Counted from the first letter of the stretch, positions 1 to 9,156 are shown. The stretch: DNA of 64,000 nucleotides from Pseudomonas hydrolytica (GCF_021495345.1 NZ_CP099397.1:3968001-4032000); one strand, 5' to 3'. Program-made: numbers and translations. The notes: a model not told the origin generated them from the letters alone.

Positions 1-240
1 GCCGAAGCGAGTGGTGCCGACCAGCTGCTCGCCGAGACGGATGGCGAATGGCAGCGCGCGTTGCTCGCGCAGTTCGGCCAGTGCGCTGCGATACCAGTCC
101 AGAGGCTGGGTACCGCTCATGTACAGCAGCTCGTCACGATTGGCCTCGGCCAACGCGACCAGGGCCGGGATATCGGCATCGGCCAGTGGCTCCAGGCGCA
201 AGGCTCCTCGCTGCAGCGTGACCAATTGCGGTTTGAACAT
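1..240 (-). CDS. GNAT family N-acetyltransferase (N-terminal part)
   Basis: The first 80 residues of a minus-strand gene that runs off the left edge. It begins MFKPQLVTLQRGALRLEPL and continues through a segment with ADADIPALVALAEANRDEL, the usual opening of RimJ/RimL-type acetyltransferases, which move an acetyl group from acetyl-CoA to an amine. The start is supported by an AGGAGG Shine-Dalgarno sequence six bases upstream of the ATG at 240. The acetyl-CoA binding motif lies beyond the edge, so the substrate class cannot be judged. The gene is divergent from the sensor kinase to its right. Confidence 0.8.
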   Translation of the reverse strand, partial: MFKPQLVTLQRGALRLEPLADADIPALVALAEANRDELLYMSGTQPLDWYRSALAELREQRALPFAIRLGEQLVGTTRFG

Positions 241-440
241 GCTTCCTCCTGGCGCGGTTGCAAGCCGACCACGCTATCAGCCCATCGCCTGCGGCACAAT
301 CGGACCGTTTCGCAAAGCGCGGTCGACACCCTGCGACCTTGGTCGCAGCCGACAGGCCGCGGCTTTGTGCAACACTGATGATTATCCGCCTCGCCCAGCA
401 GCGCAGGCTTCTTCGTTCCACTCTGCGTTCCGGAGTTCGC

Positions 441-3400
441 ATGTCGCTGTCCCCCGGGCTGATCGCCGCGGTCGCCCTGATCTACATGGCCATTCTCTTC
501 GCCATCGCGTTCTATGGCGATCGCCGCGGCACGCCCATGCCGCCGAAGGTTCGCGCCTGGGTCTACTCGCTGTCCCTGGCGGTCTACTGCACCAGCTGGA
601 CCTTCTTCGGCGCGGTGGGTCAGGCCGCCGAGCAACTGTGGTCGTTCCTGCCGATCTACCTCGGCCCGACCATTCTGCTGCTGACCATGCCCTGGGTGCT
701 ACAGAAGATGGTGATGATCAGCAAGCAGGAGAACATCACCTCCATCGCCGACTTCATCGCCGCGCGCTATGGCAAGTCCCAGTCCCTGGCCGTGGTGGTG
801 GCGCTGATCTGTCTGGTCGGCGTACTGCCGTACATCGCCCTGCAGCTCAAGGGCATCGTGCTCGGCGTCAACCTGCTGATCGGCATCGATCCGCAGACCA
901 TCGGCACCAGCGCCCAGGACACGGCGCTGATCGTGTCGCTGGCCCTGGCGCTGTTCACCATCCTGTTCGGTACGCGCAACCTGGACGTTACCGAGCACCA
1001 TCGCGGCATGGTGCTGGCCATCGCATTCGAGTCGCTGGTCAAGCTGCTGGCCTTCCTCGCCGTCGGTGCCTTCGTCACCTTCGGCCTGTACAACGGCGTG
1101 GGCGATCTGCTCGCCCAGGCCCGGGTCACCGCCGAACTGGACGACTTCTGGGCCAAGCCGGTCAACTGGCCGGCGATGCTGGTACAGACCGGCATGGCGA
1201 TGATCGCCATCGTCTGCCTGCCACGGCAGTTCCACGTCACCGTGGTGGAGAACATCGAACCCAAGGACCTGCGTCTGGCGCGCTGGGTATTCCCCGCCTA
1301 CCTGATGCTGGCCGCACTGTTCGTCGTGCCCATCGCCCTGGCCGGGCAGATGCTGCTGCCGGCGGGCATCACCCCGGACTCCTTCGTTATCAGCCTGCCC
1401 CTGGCCGAGGCCCATCCGAGCCTGGCGGTGCTGGCCTTCATCGGCGGTGCCTCGGCGGCCACCGGCATGGTGATCGTCGCGTCCGTGGCCCTGTCGACCA
1501 TGATTTCCAACGACATGCTGCTGCCCTGGCTGCTGCGCCGGCAGAGCACCGAGCGACCGTTCGAGGCCTTCCGCCACTGGATGCTCACCGCCCGCCGGGT
1601 CAGCATCGTGCTGATCCTGTTGCTGGCCTACGTCTGCTATCGCCTGCTCGGCGAGGGCACCAGCCTGGCCACCATCGGTCAGGTGTCGTTCGCCGCCATC
1701 GGCCAGCTGGCGCCGGCCATGTTCGGCGCCCTGGTGTGGAAACAGGCCAACCGCCGCGGCGTGTTCGCCGGGCTGATCTTCGGCGCCATACTGTGGTTCT
1801 ACACCCTGGTCCTGCCGCTGGCGGCACGCGGCATGGGCTGGTCGCTGGAAAGTTTCCCCGGCCTGACCACCCTGCTCTACGCGCCCCTCGGCCTGCAGGT
1901 GGATCCGCTGACCCGAGGCGTGGTGCTGTCGCTGGCCGGCAACCTACTGTTGTTTGCCTGGGTCTCGTGGTTCTCGCGCACCCGGGTGTCCGAGCACTGG
2001 CAGGCCGGGCGTTTCATCGGTCATGACCTGGGTACCAAGCCCAGCAACCGTAGCCTGCTGGCGGTGCAGGTGGAGGACCTGCTGGCGCTCGCCAGCCGCT
2101 TCGTCGGCGAGGAACGTGCCCGGCAGAGCTTCGCCCGCTTCGCCCTGCGTCAGGGCAAGGGCAAGGACTTCGACCCCAACCAGCCGGCCAACAGCGAATG
2201 GATCGCCCATACCGAGCGCCTGCTGGCCGGCGTGCTCGGCGCCTCCTCGACCCGTGCGGTGGTCAAGGCCGCCATCGAAGGCCGCGAGATGCAGGTCGAA
2301 GACGTGGTGCGCATCGTCGACGAGGCCTCGGAAGTCCTGCAGTTCAACCGCGCCCTGCTGCAGGGGGCGATCGAGAACATCACCCAAGGCATCAGCGTGG
2401 TCGACCAGAACCTGCGCCTGGTGGCCTGGAACCACCGCTACCTGGAGCTGTTCGACTACCCCGACGGGCTGATCTACGTCGGCCGCCCCATTGCCGAGAT
2501 CATCCGCTTCAACGCCGAGCGCGGCATGCTCGGCAGCGGCGACGTCGAAGAGAACGTCGCCAAGCGCCTGTACTGGATGCGTCAGGGCACCGCGCACAGC
2601 TACGAACGGGTGTTCCCCAACGGCCGGGTGATCGAGCTGATCGGCAACCCCATGCCCGGCGGCGGCTTCGTCATGAGCTTCACCGACATCACCGAGTTCC
2701 GCGAGGCCGAGCGCGCCCTCAAGGAAGCCAACGAGAGCCTGGAACGGCGCGTCGCCGAGCGGACCCAGGAACTGTCGAAACTCAACCAGGCGCTGACCGA
2801 GGCCAAGGCCCACGCCGAAGCGGCCAACCAGTCGAAGACGCGCTTTCTCGCCGCGGTCAGCCATGACCTGATGCAGCCGCTCAATGCCGCACGCCTGTTC
2901 TCCGCGGCCCTGGCCCACCAGGACGAAGCCCTGCCGGTGGAGGCCCAGGAACTGGTGCGCCACCTGGACAGCTCGCTGCGCTCGGCCGAGGATCTGATCA
3001 CCGACCTGCTGGACATCTCGCGCCTGGAAAACGGCCGCATCGCCCCGGACCGACATCCCTTCGCCCTGGCCAGCCTGTTCGACACCCTCGCCGCCGAGTT
3101 TGGCGTGCTGGCCGCCGAGCAGGGCATCGATCTGCGCGTGCGGGGCAGCAGGCAGTGGGTCGACAGCGACATCAAGCTGCTGCGGCGCATTCTGCAGAAC
3201 TTCCTCACCAACGCCTTCCGCTACGCCAAGGGGCGTGTGGTGCTGGGCGTGCGCCGCGAGGGCGAGCACCTGCGCCTGGAAGTCTGGGACCGCGGTGCGG
3301 GCATTCCCGAGGACAAGCGCAAGGTGATCTTCGAAGAGTTCAAGCGTCTGGACAGCCACCAGACCCGAGCGGAAAAGGGGCTCGGCCTGGGCCTGGCGAT

Positions 3401-3929
3401 TGCCGACGGGCTGTGCCGCGTTCTCTCACACCGTCTGGAGGTTCGCTCCTGGCCGGGCAAGGGCAGCGTGTTCAGCGTCAGCGTGCCGCTGGCGAGAAAA
3501 CCCGCACCCAAGCCGCAGGGGCCCGCCTCGCAGGCCGCAGACGGCCAGCCGCTGCACGGCACCCAGGTGATCTGCATCGACAACGAGGACAGCATTCTCA
3601 CCGGCATGCACAGCCTGCTGTCACGCTGGGGCTGCCAGGTGTGGACGGCGCGCAACCGCCTGGAATGCGAGCATCTGCTCAGCGAGGACGTGCGTCCGCA
3701 ACTGGCCCTGATCGACTATCACCTGGACGAAGGCGAGACCGGCACCGAACTGATGGCCTGGCTGCGCACCCGTCTGGGCGAACCGGTACCTGGCGTGGTG
3801 ATCAGCGCCGACGGCCGCCCGGAACTGGTGGCCGAGGTACATGCGGCGGGGCTCGACTACCTGCCCAAACCGGTCAAGCCGGCGGCCCTGCGTGCCCTGC
3901 TCAGCCGCCATCTGGCATTGCGCGGTTAA
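441..3929 (+). CDS. transporter-fused hybrid sensor histidine kinase (SSS-PAS-HisKA-HATPase-REC)
   Basis: A 1162-residue membrane sensor. Residues about 1-500 form a multi-helix sodium:solute-symporter-like domain (start MSLSPGLIAAVALIYMAIL). A PAS domain follows near 635-755, then a coiled coil, a HisKA domain with the H-box AAVSHDLMQPLN (phospho-acceptor His near 808), an HATPase domain with the N-box near 918 and a GLGLGLAIA glycine loop, and a C-terminal receiver with LALIDYH (Asp near 1092). The family resembles CbrA and its Pseudomonas paralogues, in which a transporter-like domain is joined to a kinase. The reading frame is open from 258, but the ATG at 441 is chosen because the hydrophobic domain starts there and a CGGAG precedes it. 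No response regulator gene is adjacent, so the output partner is unknown. The ligand cannot be inferred. Confidence 0.88.
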   Translation: MSLSPGLIAAVALIYMAILFAIAFYGDRRGTPMPPKVRAWVYSLSLAVYCTSWTFFGAVGQAAEQLWSFLPIYLGPTILLLTMPWVLQKMVMISKQENITSIADFIAARYGKSQSLAVVVALICLVGVLPYIALQLKGIVLGVNLLIGIDPQTIGTSAQDTALIVSLALALFTILFGTRNLDVTEHHRGMVLAIAFESLVKLLAFLAVGAFVTFGLYNGVGDLLAQARVTAELDDFWAKPVNWPAMLVQTGMAMIAIVCLPRQFHVTVVENIEPKDLRLARWVFPAYLMLAALFVVPIALAGQMLLPAGITPDSFVISLPLAEAHPSLAVLAFIGGASAATGMVIVASVALSTMISNDMLLPWLLRRQSTERPFEAFRHWMLTARRVSIVLILLLAYVCYRLLGEGTSLATIGQVSFAAIGQLAPAMFGALVWKQANRRGVFAGLIFGAILWFYTLVLPLAARGMGWSLESFPGLTTLLYAPLGLQVDPLTRGVVLSLAGNLLLFAWVSWFSRTRVSEHWQAGRFIGHDLGTKPSNRSLLAVQVEDLLALASRFVGEERARQSFARFALRQGKGKDFDPNQPANSEWIAHTERLLAGVLGASSTRAVVKAAIEGREMQVEDVVRIVDEASEVLQFNRALLQGAIENITQGISVVDQNLRLVAWNHRYLELFDYPDGLIYVGRPIAEIIRFNAERGMLGSGDVEENVAKRLYWMRQGTAHSYERVFPNGRVIELIGNPMPGGGFVMSFTDITEFREAERALKEANESLERRVAERTQELSKLNQALTEAKAHAEAANQSKTRFLAAVSHDLMQPLNAARLFSAALAHQDEALPVEAQELVRHLDSSLRSAEDLITDLLDISRLENGRIAPDRHPFALASLFDTLAAEFGVLAAEQGIDLRVRGSRQWVDSDIKLLRRILQNFLTNAFRYAKGRVVLGVRREGEHLRLEVWDRGAGIPEDKRKVIFEEFKRLDSHQTRAEKGLGLGLAIADGLCRVLSHRLEVRSWPGKGSVFSVSVPLARKPAPKPQGPASQAADGQPLHGTQVICIDNEDSILTGMHSLLSRWGCQVWTARNRLECEHLLSEDVRPQLALIDYHLDEGETGTELMAWLRTRLGEPVPGVVISADGRPELVAEVHAAGLDYLPKPVKPAALRALLSRHLALRG

Positions 3930-3971
3930 TCGAGCGGCTGCTTTCCGCGAGGGTTCGCCGCTGGTGGCAGC

Positions 3972-4790
3972 CTAACCCTGGCTGCGCTGCAGAAACCCCT
4001 GCAGCAGCCGGTGCACCCGTTCGCTCAGCTCGCGGTTGGCCGCCACCGGCAGGCCGCGCGCCAGCTCGGCCTCGACCACTTGCTCGACCAGTGGCCGCAG
4101 ACGCAGCAATTGCGTGCTGAGGTCTTCCAGCTGGTCGGCACGGGGCAGCGCACTCTGCAGCAATGGATTGACCAGATGCCCGACGATCATCTGCACGATG
4201 CCGGTGGATACCTGCTCGACATGCCGGCGAATCGACTCCAGCTCATCCAGCAGCGCCGGCAGCGGAATACCGGCGCGGTACAGCTCGACACCCGCGGCAA
4301 ACAGACGCGGGCTGGGCACGCTGAGGTGGTCGCCGGCGAACTGCAGCAGGCCCATGGCCTGGGCGCGATCGATCAGCTCGTCGTCCAGATCGTCCGCGAA
4401 GATCGCCTGCAGCTCGGCGAACTCCAGCCGTCCGGGCTGTTCGGGCTCTCCGGGGCCGCGGATGGCCTGTTCCAGGCCCAGCACATGCGCCAGATCGCGC
4501 CCCTGCGACCAGGCCTCGAACAGCTCGCGAATATTGGCGATGCTGTAGCCGCGCTCGAGCAACTGGCCGATCAGGCGCAGGCGCGCCAGATGCTCGCCAC
4601 TGTAGATGCCGACTCGCCCGCGCCGCTCGGGCGGCGGCAGCAGACCGCGATCCTGGTACGCGCGCACGTTGCGCACCGTGGTCTGCGCGGCCTGGGCCAG
4701 CTCGTCGACCGTGTATTCGGCGACAGCCGCCGCGGCCACGGGGGCGGCGCTGCCGAGCAGGCGCTGGAGAAACAGAGAAGTCGGAGTCAT
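3972..4790 (-). CDS. MerR family transcriptional regulator
   Basis: A 272-residue regulator. Residues about 20-90 form a MerR-type winged helix (YTVDELAQAAQTTVRNVRAYQDRGLLPPP, broken here by position only: helix-turn-helix at about 20-48, then the RVGIYSGEHLARL wing). The remaining 180 residues are a helical effector domain with no cysteine cluster, so a metal sensor is unlikely. The ATG at 4790 gives the standard MerR N-terminus with about 20 extra residues; the open frame extends to 4997, but that extension is not MerR-like. The gene is divergent from the alpha/beta hydrolase, and the 20-bp palindrome at 5001 lies between their likely starts. Control of the hydrolase is an inference. Confidence 0.82.
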   Translation of the reverse strand: MTPTSLFLQRLLGSAAPVAAAAVAEYTVDELAQAAQTTVRNVRAYQDRGLLPPPERRGRVGIYSGEHLARLRLIGQLLERGYSIANIRELFEAWSQGRDLAHVLGLEQAIRGPGEPEQPGRLEFAELQAIFADDLDDELIDRAQAMGLLQFAGDHLSVPSPRLFAAGVELYRAGIPLPALLDELESIRRHVEQVSTGIVQMIVGHLVNPLLQSALPRADQLEDLSTQLLRLRPLVEQVVEAELARGLPVAANRELSERVHRLLQGFLQRSQG

Positions 4791-5000
4791 GGCGCGATCA
4801 TAGCGTCGCGCTTCGCCGGCCAACAACCGCGCGCATCCCCCCAACCAAGGGCTGGACTTGCCCTTCGCGCCAGGCCCGATAACGGCCACGAAAGCCGCGC
4901 GATCCCGGCAGTAGAGCGGCTGCTGCCTCCAAGTGACAGGAAAGTGCCGATGCCCACACGACGCCGGACCGGCTAGGCAAGGGCAGGCGCAGGGCAAACA

Positions 5001-5020
5001 ATGACATCAGACGATGTCAT
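5001..5020. promoter_or_regulatory. 20-bp perfect dyad, candidate operator
   Basis: ATGACATC-AGAC-GATGTCAT, 8-bp perfect arms with a 4-bp spacer. It lies in the gap between the divergent MerR gene and the alpha/beta hydrolase. The first possible ATG of the hydrolase frame falls inside it, which argues that translation starts further downstream. There is no T-run, so it is not a terminator. Binding by the neighbouring MerR protein is a guess. Confidence 0.5.
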
Positions 5021-5084
5021 CCTGATCAGCGGAGCCCGCCATGCCTGCAACAGTCCTGCCACCCGCCCCGTTCGGTGCCGACCT

Positions 5085-6023
5085 GTGAACGCCCCGCTGC
5101 ACCGCCGCGAGCTGCCAGCGCAGCGCTGCCACGTGCAGGGGGACGGCGTACGCCTGCAGGCCTATGTCTGGGGCAAGGCCGACGGACCGACCCTGCTGCT
5201 GGTCCATGGTTACCCGGACAGCCACGAGATCTGGCTGCCGCTGGTGAGCGAGCTGGCTGCCGACTACCGCATCCTCGCCTACGACGTGCGCGGCCATGGC
5301 GCCTCGCAGGCGCCGCGACGGCTGCGCGATTATCGCCTGGAGCGGCTGGCGAACGATCTGGAAGCGGTGATCCGCGCACTCAGCCCGCAGCAGCCGGTGC
5401 ACCTGGTGGCCCACGACTGGGGGTCGATCCAGAGCTGGGAAGCGGTGACCGAGCCGCGCATCCAGCCGTTACTGGCTTCCTATACCAGCATTTCCGGACC
5501 CTGCCTGGACCACGTTGGCCACTGGATGCGCCAGCGCATCAGCCTGCGCAGTCCAGGCGCTCTGCGGCAGGTGCTCGGCCAGCTGCTCAGTTCCTGGTAC
5601 ATCGCCCTGTTCCACATCCCGCTGCTGCCGGAGCTGTGCTGGCGCCTGGGTCTGGACCGCGCCTGGCCCTGGCTGCTGCGCCGCGTGGAGGGCGTGCACG
5701 GCCTGCCGCCCAGCAGCACGCAACGCAGCGACGGCATGCGCGGGGTGCAGCTGTATCGCGCCAACTTCGTCCGCAGCCTGTTCAGCCCGCGGGCGCGCAG
5801 TACCCGCGTGCCGGTGCAGCTGATCGTGCCTCTGGCCGACCGTTTCGTACGTCCGCAACTGTTCGACGACCTGCCGCATTGGGCGCCTTCACTGACGCGC
5901 CGTGACGTTCGCGGCGGGCATTGGCGCGTGCTGGCGGAGCCGAAAGCCCTGGCCGGCTGGATACGCGAGCATGTCACTCGGATGGAGGAAGATCAGGGCG
6001 TATCGAAACCGCCCGCAGGTTAA
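5085..6023 (+). CDS. alpha/beta hydrolase (epoxide hydrolase/haloalkane dehalogenase-like)
   Basis: An alpha/beta-hydrolase-fold enzyme of about 312 residues. It shows the oxyanion motif LLVHGYPDSHE, a strand leading to DVRGHGAS, and the nucleophile elbow LVAHDWGSI, in which the nucleophile is Asp as in epoxide hydrolases and dehalogenases rather than Ser. A late Asp (PLADRFV) and the His of GGHWR complete a plausible triad. A helical cap lies between. The substrate is unknown. The frame is open from 5001, but that ATG sits in a palindrome; the GTG at 5085, just before the conserved fold, is a better start although it has no strong ribosome binding site. The gene is divergent from a MerR regulator. 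Confidence 0.78.
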   Translation: MNAPLHRRELPAQRCHVQGDGVRLQAYVWGKADGPTLLLVHGYPDSHEIWLPLVSELAADYRILAYDVRGHGASQAPRRLRDYRLERLANDLEAVIRALSPQQPVHLVAHDWGSIQSWEAVTEPRIQPLLASYTSISGPCLDHVGHWMRQRISLRSPGALRQVLGQLLSSWYIALFHIPLLPELCWRLGLDRAWPWLLRRVEGVHGLPPSSTQRSDGMRGVQLYRANFVRSLFSPRARSTRVPVQLIVPLADRFVRPQLFDDLPHWAPSLTRRDVRGGHWRVLAEPKALAGWIREHVTRMEEDQGVSKPPAG

Positions 6024-6073
6024 CTACGGCGGAGAGAAACGCCCTCAGGACAGACGCGCAGCTGCGATGCCGG

Positions 6074-7549
6074 CTACTCGCCCAGCTCGTCCAGCGCCGG
6101 CAGGTCGGCGGCGCGCTCGAGCAGCTCGGTCGGCAGGCTCTTGCTGGCACGGGCGCCAAGCAGCTTGAGATTCTCCGCACGACCGATCAGGTTGCCGCGC
6201 CCCTCCACCAGCTTGTTGCGCGCGCTGGCGTACGCCTTGTCCAGCTGCTGCAAGCGGCTGCCCATTTCATCGAGGTCGGCGATGAAGGCGACGAACTTGT
6301 CATACAGCTGGCCGGCCCGCTCGGCGATTTCGCGTGCGTTCTGCCCCTGGCGCTCCTGACGCCAGAGGCTGTCGATCACCCGCAGGGTCGCCAGCAGGGT
6401 GGTCGGGCTGACGATCACCACCTGCTGCTCGAAGGCTTCCTGAAACAGGTCGGGCTCGGCCTGCAGCGCTGCGGCGAAGGCCGCTTCGATGGGCACGAAG
6501 AGCAGGACGAAATCCAAGCTGTGCAGGCCTTCCAGGCGCTGGTAATCCTTGCCGGACAGGCCCTTGAGGTGACTGCGCAGCGATAGCAGGTGCTGCTTCA
6601 GCGCCTGCTGGCGGAGCGGCTCGTCCACGGCGGCGACGTACTGCTGATAGGCGCTGAGGCTGACCTTGGCATCGACTATCACCTGTCTCTCGCCTGGCAG
6701 GCGGATCAGCACATCGGGCTGGAAGCGCTCGCCGCCCTCCCCCTTGAGGCTGACCTGGGTGTGATACTCGCGACCCTTTTCCAGGCCGGCATGCTCCAGC
6801 ACCCTTTCGAGCACCAGCTCGCCCCAGTTGCCCTGGGTCTTCTGGCCCTTGAGCGCACGGGTCAGGTTGGTCGCTTCATCGCCCAGGCGCTGGTTGAGCT
6901 GCTGCAGACGCTCCAGCTCCTTGCCCAGGGAGAAACGCTCGCGCGCCTCCTGCTGGTAACTCTCGTCGACGCGCTTCTCGAAGGCCTGGATGCGCTCCTT
7001 GAGCGGATCGAGCAACTGGCCGAGACGCTGCTGGCTGGTTTCGGCGAAACGCTGCTCGCGCTCGTCGAAGATCTTCGTCGCCAGCTCGGCGAACTGCGCG
7101 CGCAACTCGTCGCGCGCGCCCTGCAGATCATCGAGGCGCTGCTGCTGATTATCGCGATGCTCCTGCAGCTCGGCGGCCAGCGCTGCGCATTCGGCGGTCA
7201 GCCGGCGCAGTTCGGCCTCGTTGCGTTCGCGCTGCTGATGCCAGGATTGCGCCGCCTCACGGGCGATCTGTCGCTCCTGCTGCAGCAGCTCGTTCTCGCG
7301 CCGCAGGCCGGCCAGTTCGCTCTGCTGCTCCACCTTGATCTCGCTGACCTCGGCCAGCTCGGCACGGCAGGCGTCGAGCTGAGCGAGCAAGCCTGTCTGG
7401 CTCAGTTGGGCGTGTTCCAGGCGCTCCTGCAGCAGCGCCTGCTCGCTCTGCGCCTGGGCGACGCGTCGTTGCAGCGACCAGAGACCAGCCAGCAGCGGAA
7501 CAAGGGCCGCGGCGGCACCAATGGCGAGGGATAGGGGGTCGACGGGCAT
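6074..7549 (-). CDS. rmuC: DNA recombination protein RmuC
   Basis: A 491-residue RmuC family protein: an N-terminal membrane anchor (SLAIGAAAALVPLLAGLW), a long coiled coil at about 30-200 rich in Gln, Glu and Leu, then the RmuC nuclease-like core with GNWGELVLERVLEHAGL, RFQPDVLIRLPGERQVIVDAKVSL (about 260-310) and LLFVPIEAAF. RmuC limits recombination at inverted repeats in E. coli; the core is related to restriction-type nucleases. The ATG at 7549 is preferred over the GTG at 7555 because GGAG lies at the proper distance upstream. It appears to be transcribed alone or with the small Sel1-like gene upstream. Confidence 0.93.
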   Translation of the reverse strand: MPVDPLSLAIGAAAALVPLLAGLWSLQRRVAQAQSEQALLQERLEHAQLSQTGLLAQLDACRAELAEVSEIKVEQQSELAGLRRENELLQQERQIAREAAQSWHQQRERNEAELRRLTAECAALAAELQEHRDNQQQRLDDLQGARDELRAQFAELATKIFDEREQRFAETSQQRLGQLLDPLKERIQAFEKRVDESYQQEARERFSLGKELERLQQLNQRLGDEATNLTRALKGQKTQGNWGELVLERVLEHAGLEKGREYHTQVSLKGEGGERFQPDVLIRLPGERQVIVDAKVSLSAYQQYVAAVDEPLRQQALKQHLLSLRSHLKGLSGKDYQRLEGLHSLDFVLLFVPIEAAFAAALQAEPDLFQEAFEQQVVIVSPTTLLATLRVIDSLWRQERQGQNAREIAERAGQLYDKFVAFIADLDEMGSRLQQLDKAYASARNKLVEGRGNLIGRAENLKLLGARASKSLPTELLERAADLPALDELGE

Positions 7550-7602
7550 AGACACTCCATGTTGAACCGCTGGCAGTATACCCAGCCAGCCCGTCCGTGG
7601 GG

Positions 7603-7854
7603 TCAGCGCGCCAGACGCTCCAGCTCCAGCTGTGCGCCGCGGTCACCGGCCCTGGCCGCCTGGCGCAGCAGTTCGAAGCCCATGCGGCGGTCGCGCGGAT
7701 TGCCGCAGTCGCGGCACAGCAATTGCCCCAGGCGGCTCTGCGCCTGCACGCAGCCCTTGCGCGCGGGCTGCTTGAGCAGGTTGCCGGCGATGCGTTTGAC
7801 ACTGGGGGTCTGCCCCAGGCGCGGGCTGTCGAGCAGCCAGAGGGCGACACGCAT
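7603..7854 (-). CDS. small Sel1-repeat-like protein
   Basis: An 83-residue protein starting MRVALWLLDSPRLGQ. It holds about two Sel1/TPR-like helical repeats (AQSRLGQLLCRDCG and GFELLRQAARAGDRGAQLELERL). Sel1 repeats usually bind protein partners. A CxxC pair (CRDC) is the only unusual feature. The frame also allows an ATG at 7914, adding 20 low-complexity residues; neither start has a good ribosome binding site, and the shorter form is chosen because the conserved part begins there. It lies 53 bp upstream of rmuC on the same strand. Its function is unknown. Confidence 0.65.
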   Translation of the reverse strand: MRVALWLLDSPRLGQTPSVKRIAGNLLKQPARKGCVQAQSRLGQLLCRDCGNPRDRRMGFELLRQAARAGDRGAQLELERLAR

Positions 7855-7914
7855 GGGCAAACGCGAGGCATTGGAGTCGGGGGCCGAGGTGGTAGCGGGT
7901 GTAACGCGTGGCAT

Positions 7915-8279
7915 AAAAAAGAAGGGGTGACTGCCGGGGCGCGCCACTCTACTCCTTTTTTTGCCGAGGTAAAGACTTGCCAAAACCCACCATTGGCGTT
8001 CCAGAGCAAGCGCTCGGCACAATCCACAGAAGCTGTGGATAACTCCGTGCACAACTTGGGCGAAAGGGACGTGAGCCCCGATGCTTCGGGGCTCTCAGTC
8101 AAACTGTCGATTTTTTCACCAACGAAAAAAATGCATATTTTTCATTGACTTAAAAATCAGCCACGAAAAATCAAGCGTTTAGCGTTGTTTCTGACAGTGA
8201 TGTGACAGCCTGCATCAGCATTGTGCACAACTCCCTGCGACAGATCCGCGCAGCGCTCTGTTTCGGGGCATCGACGCGG
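7915..8279. other. 365-bp gene-free region, partly AT-rich
   Basis: No convincing gene in either strand. The left part is the upstream region of the Sel1-like gene. The stretch 8100-8180 is much richer in A and T than the rest of the window and has several A and T runs, as expected of a promoter or nucleoid-protein site. A strong hairpin lies at 8073-8094. The right edge is the 3' end of the RES gene. Confidence 0.5.
8073..8094. terminator. hairpin, possible terminator
   Basis: GAGCCCCGA-TGCT-TCGGGGCTC, a 9-bp perfect stem with a 4-nt loop. A T-run follows only 17 nt later on the plus strand (8111-8116), and none on the minus strand. It lies 179 bp downstream of the RES gene, so terminator function is plausible but not typical. 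A structured part of a small RNA is an alternative. Confidence 0.35.
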
Positions 8280-9032
8280 TCATGCGGGCTGCGGCAACTG
8301 CCCTTGAACCAGGAACTGCTCCCAGCGAAACAGCCGCGGCTGATCGGGGGTCTGGGCATGCTTGAAGGCCACGTATTCGCCGGTGGTTTCGCACAGCCAG
8401 GCGGTCAGGTTGCGTGGTCGCTTTTCCGCAAACGCACCGGGAACGTACAGCGCAACATTGCTGCCACCGGCCGGGCAGCGCGCCGAGCGGTACTCGAAGG
8501 CCTCGATGCCGGCCGCTCGCATCGCCGCCCCCAAACCTTGCGGCACGCTGTAATCGCTGGGATGGGCCAGCAACTGGCGATGCAGGTCGAATGGCGGCTG
8601 CTGCAGCTGAATGCCGCGCTCGACCCGATAGCGCGCCTCGAAGGTGGAATGTTCGGAAAGGATGCGCCCGCTGGGCGGCGGACTGACCATGCCGTTCCAC
8701 AGCACGAAGCGATAGTAGGCCGCCTCGGCCATCGCCGTTTCCAACCGCAAGGCCGCGTAGAACAGGCTGGGTTCGTGCACCGTGCCAAAGCGCGAGCCCC
8801 AGCGCAGCGGCGGATAGCGAAACGGCGTCTTCAGCAGATAGTGCAGCGGCTCGCTGCCCTGCGGCAGCGGCGGCTTGCTGGCTTCGAGCAACTCTTCCAG
8901 CAGAGCCTGCTCGGCCAGGGTATCGACCAGTTGCAGGGTGGCGACTTGCGCCTGGCTCTCCACCATGCGCAGCAGCTTGCCGCGCAACGGTCGAACCTGC
9001 CGTTCGCCTTCGCATAGTTGCCAGATGTCCAT
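8280..9032 (-). CDS. RES domain toxin (NAD+-degrading family)
   Basis: A 250-residue RES-domain protein. The domain core spans about 85-220, with RFGTVHEPSLFYAALRLETA, the conserved Glu of the ETAMAE segment and the downstream SNVALYVPG. RES toxins act by phosphorolysis of NAD+ and are neutralised by Xre/MbcA/ParS-type antitoxins; an antitoxin of exactly that type lies upstream on the same strand. The start is fixed by GGGAGG six bases before the ATG at 9032. The protein is longer than the common 150-190 residue RES toxins, with an extra N-terminal stretch of about 80 residues. The gap to the antitoxin (235 bp) is unusual and holds a LexA-like site. Confidence 0.82.
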   Translation of the reverse strand: MDIWQLCEGERQVRPLRGKLLRMVESQAQVATLQLVDTLAEQALLEELLEASKPPLPQGSEPLHYLLKTPFRYPPLRWGSRFGTVHEPSLFYAALRLETAMAEAAYYRFVLWNGMVSPPPSGRILSEHSTFEARYRVERGIQLQQPPFDLHRQLLAHPSDYSVPQGLGAAMRAAGIEAFEYRSARCPAGGSNVALYVPGAFAEKRPRNLTAWLCETTGEYVAFKHAQTPDQPRLFRWEQFLVQGQLPQPA

Positions 9033-9156
9033 GGCGATACCTCCCAAGGGTAGAGCCTGCTCAAGGCATCGCGACGCTGGAGCCGTACAAGGCGCTGGGT
9101 TAGTGACAGCCTCCGGCTGATCACAGCAGGCAAGCAATGCTCAGAGCCGCGAAAAA

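Noticed and set aside
5001..5084. ATG at 5001 as start of the hydrolase
   Set aside because: The codon is inside a perfect palindrome, has no ribosome binding site, and the added 28 residues are unlike the family.
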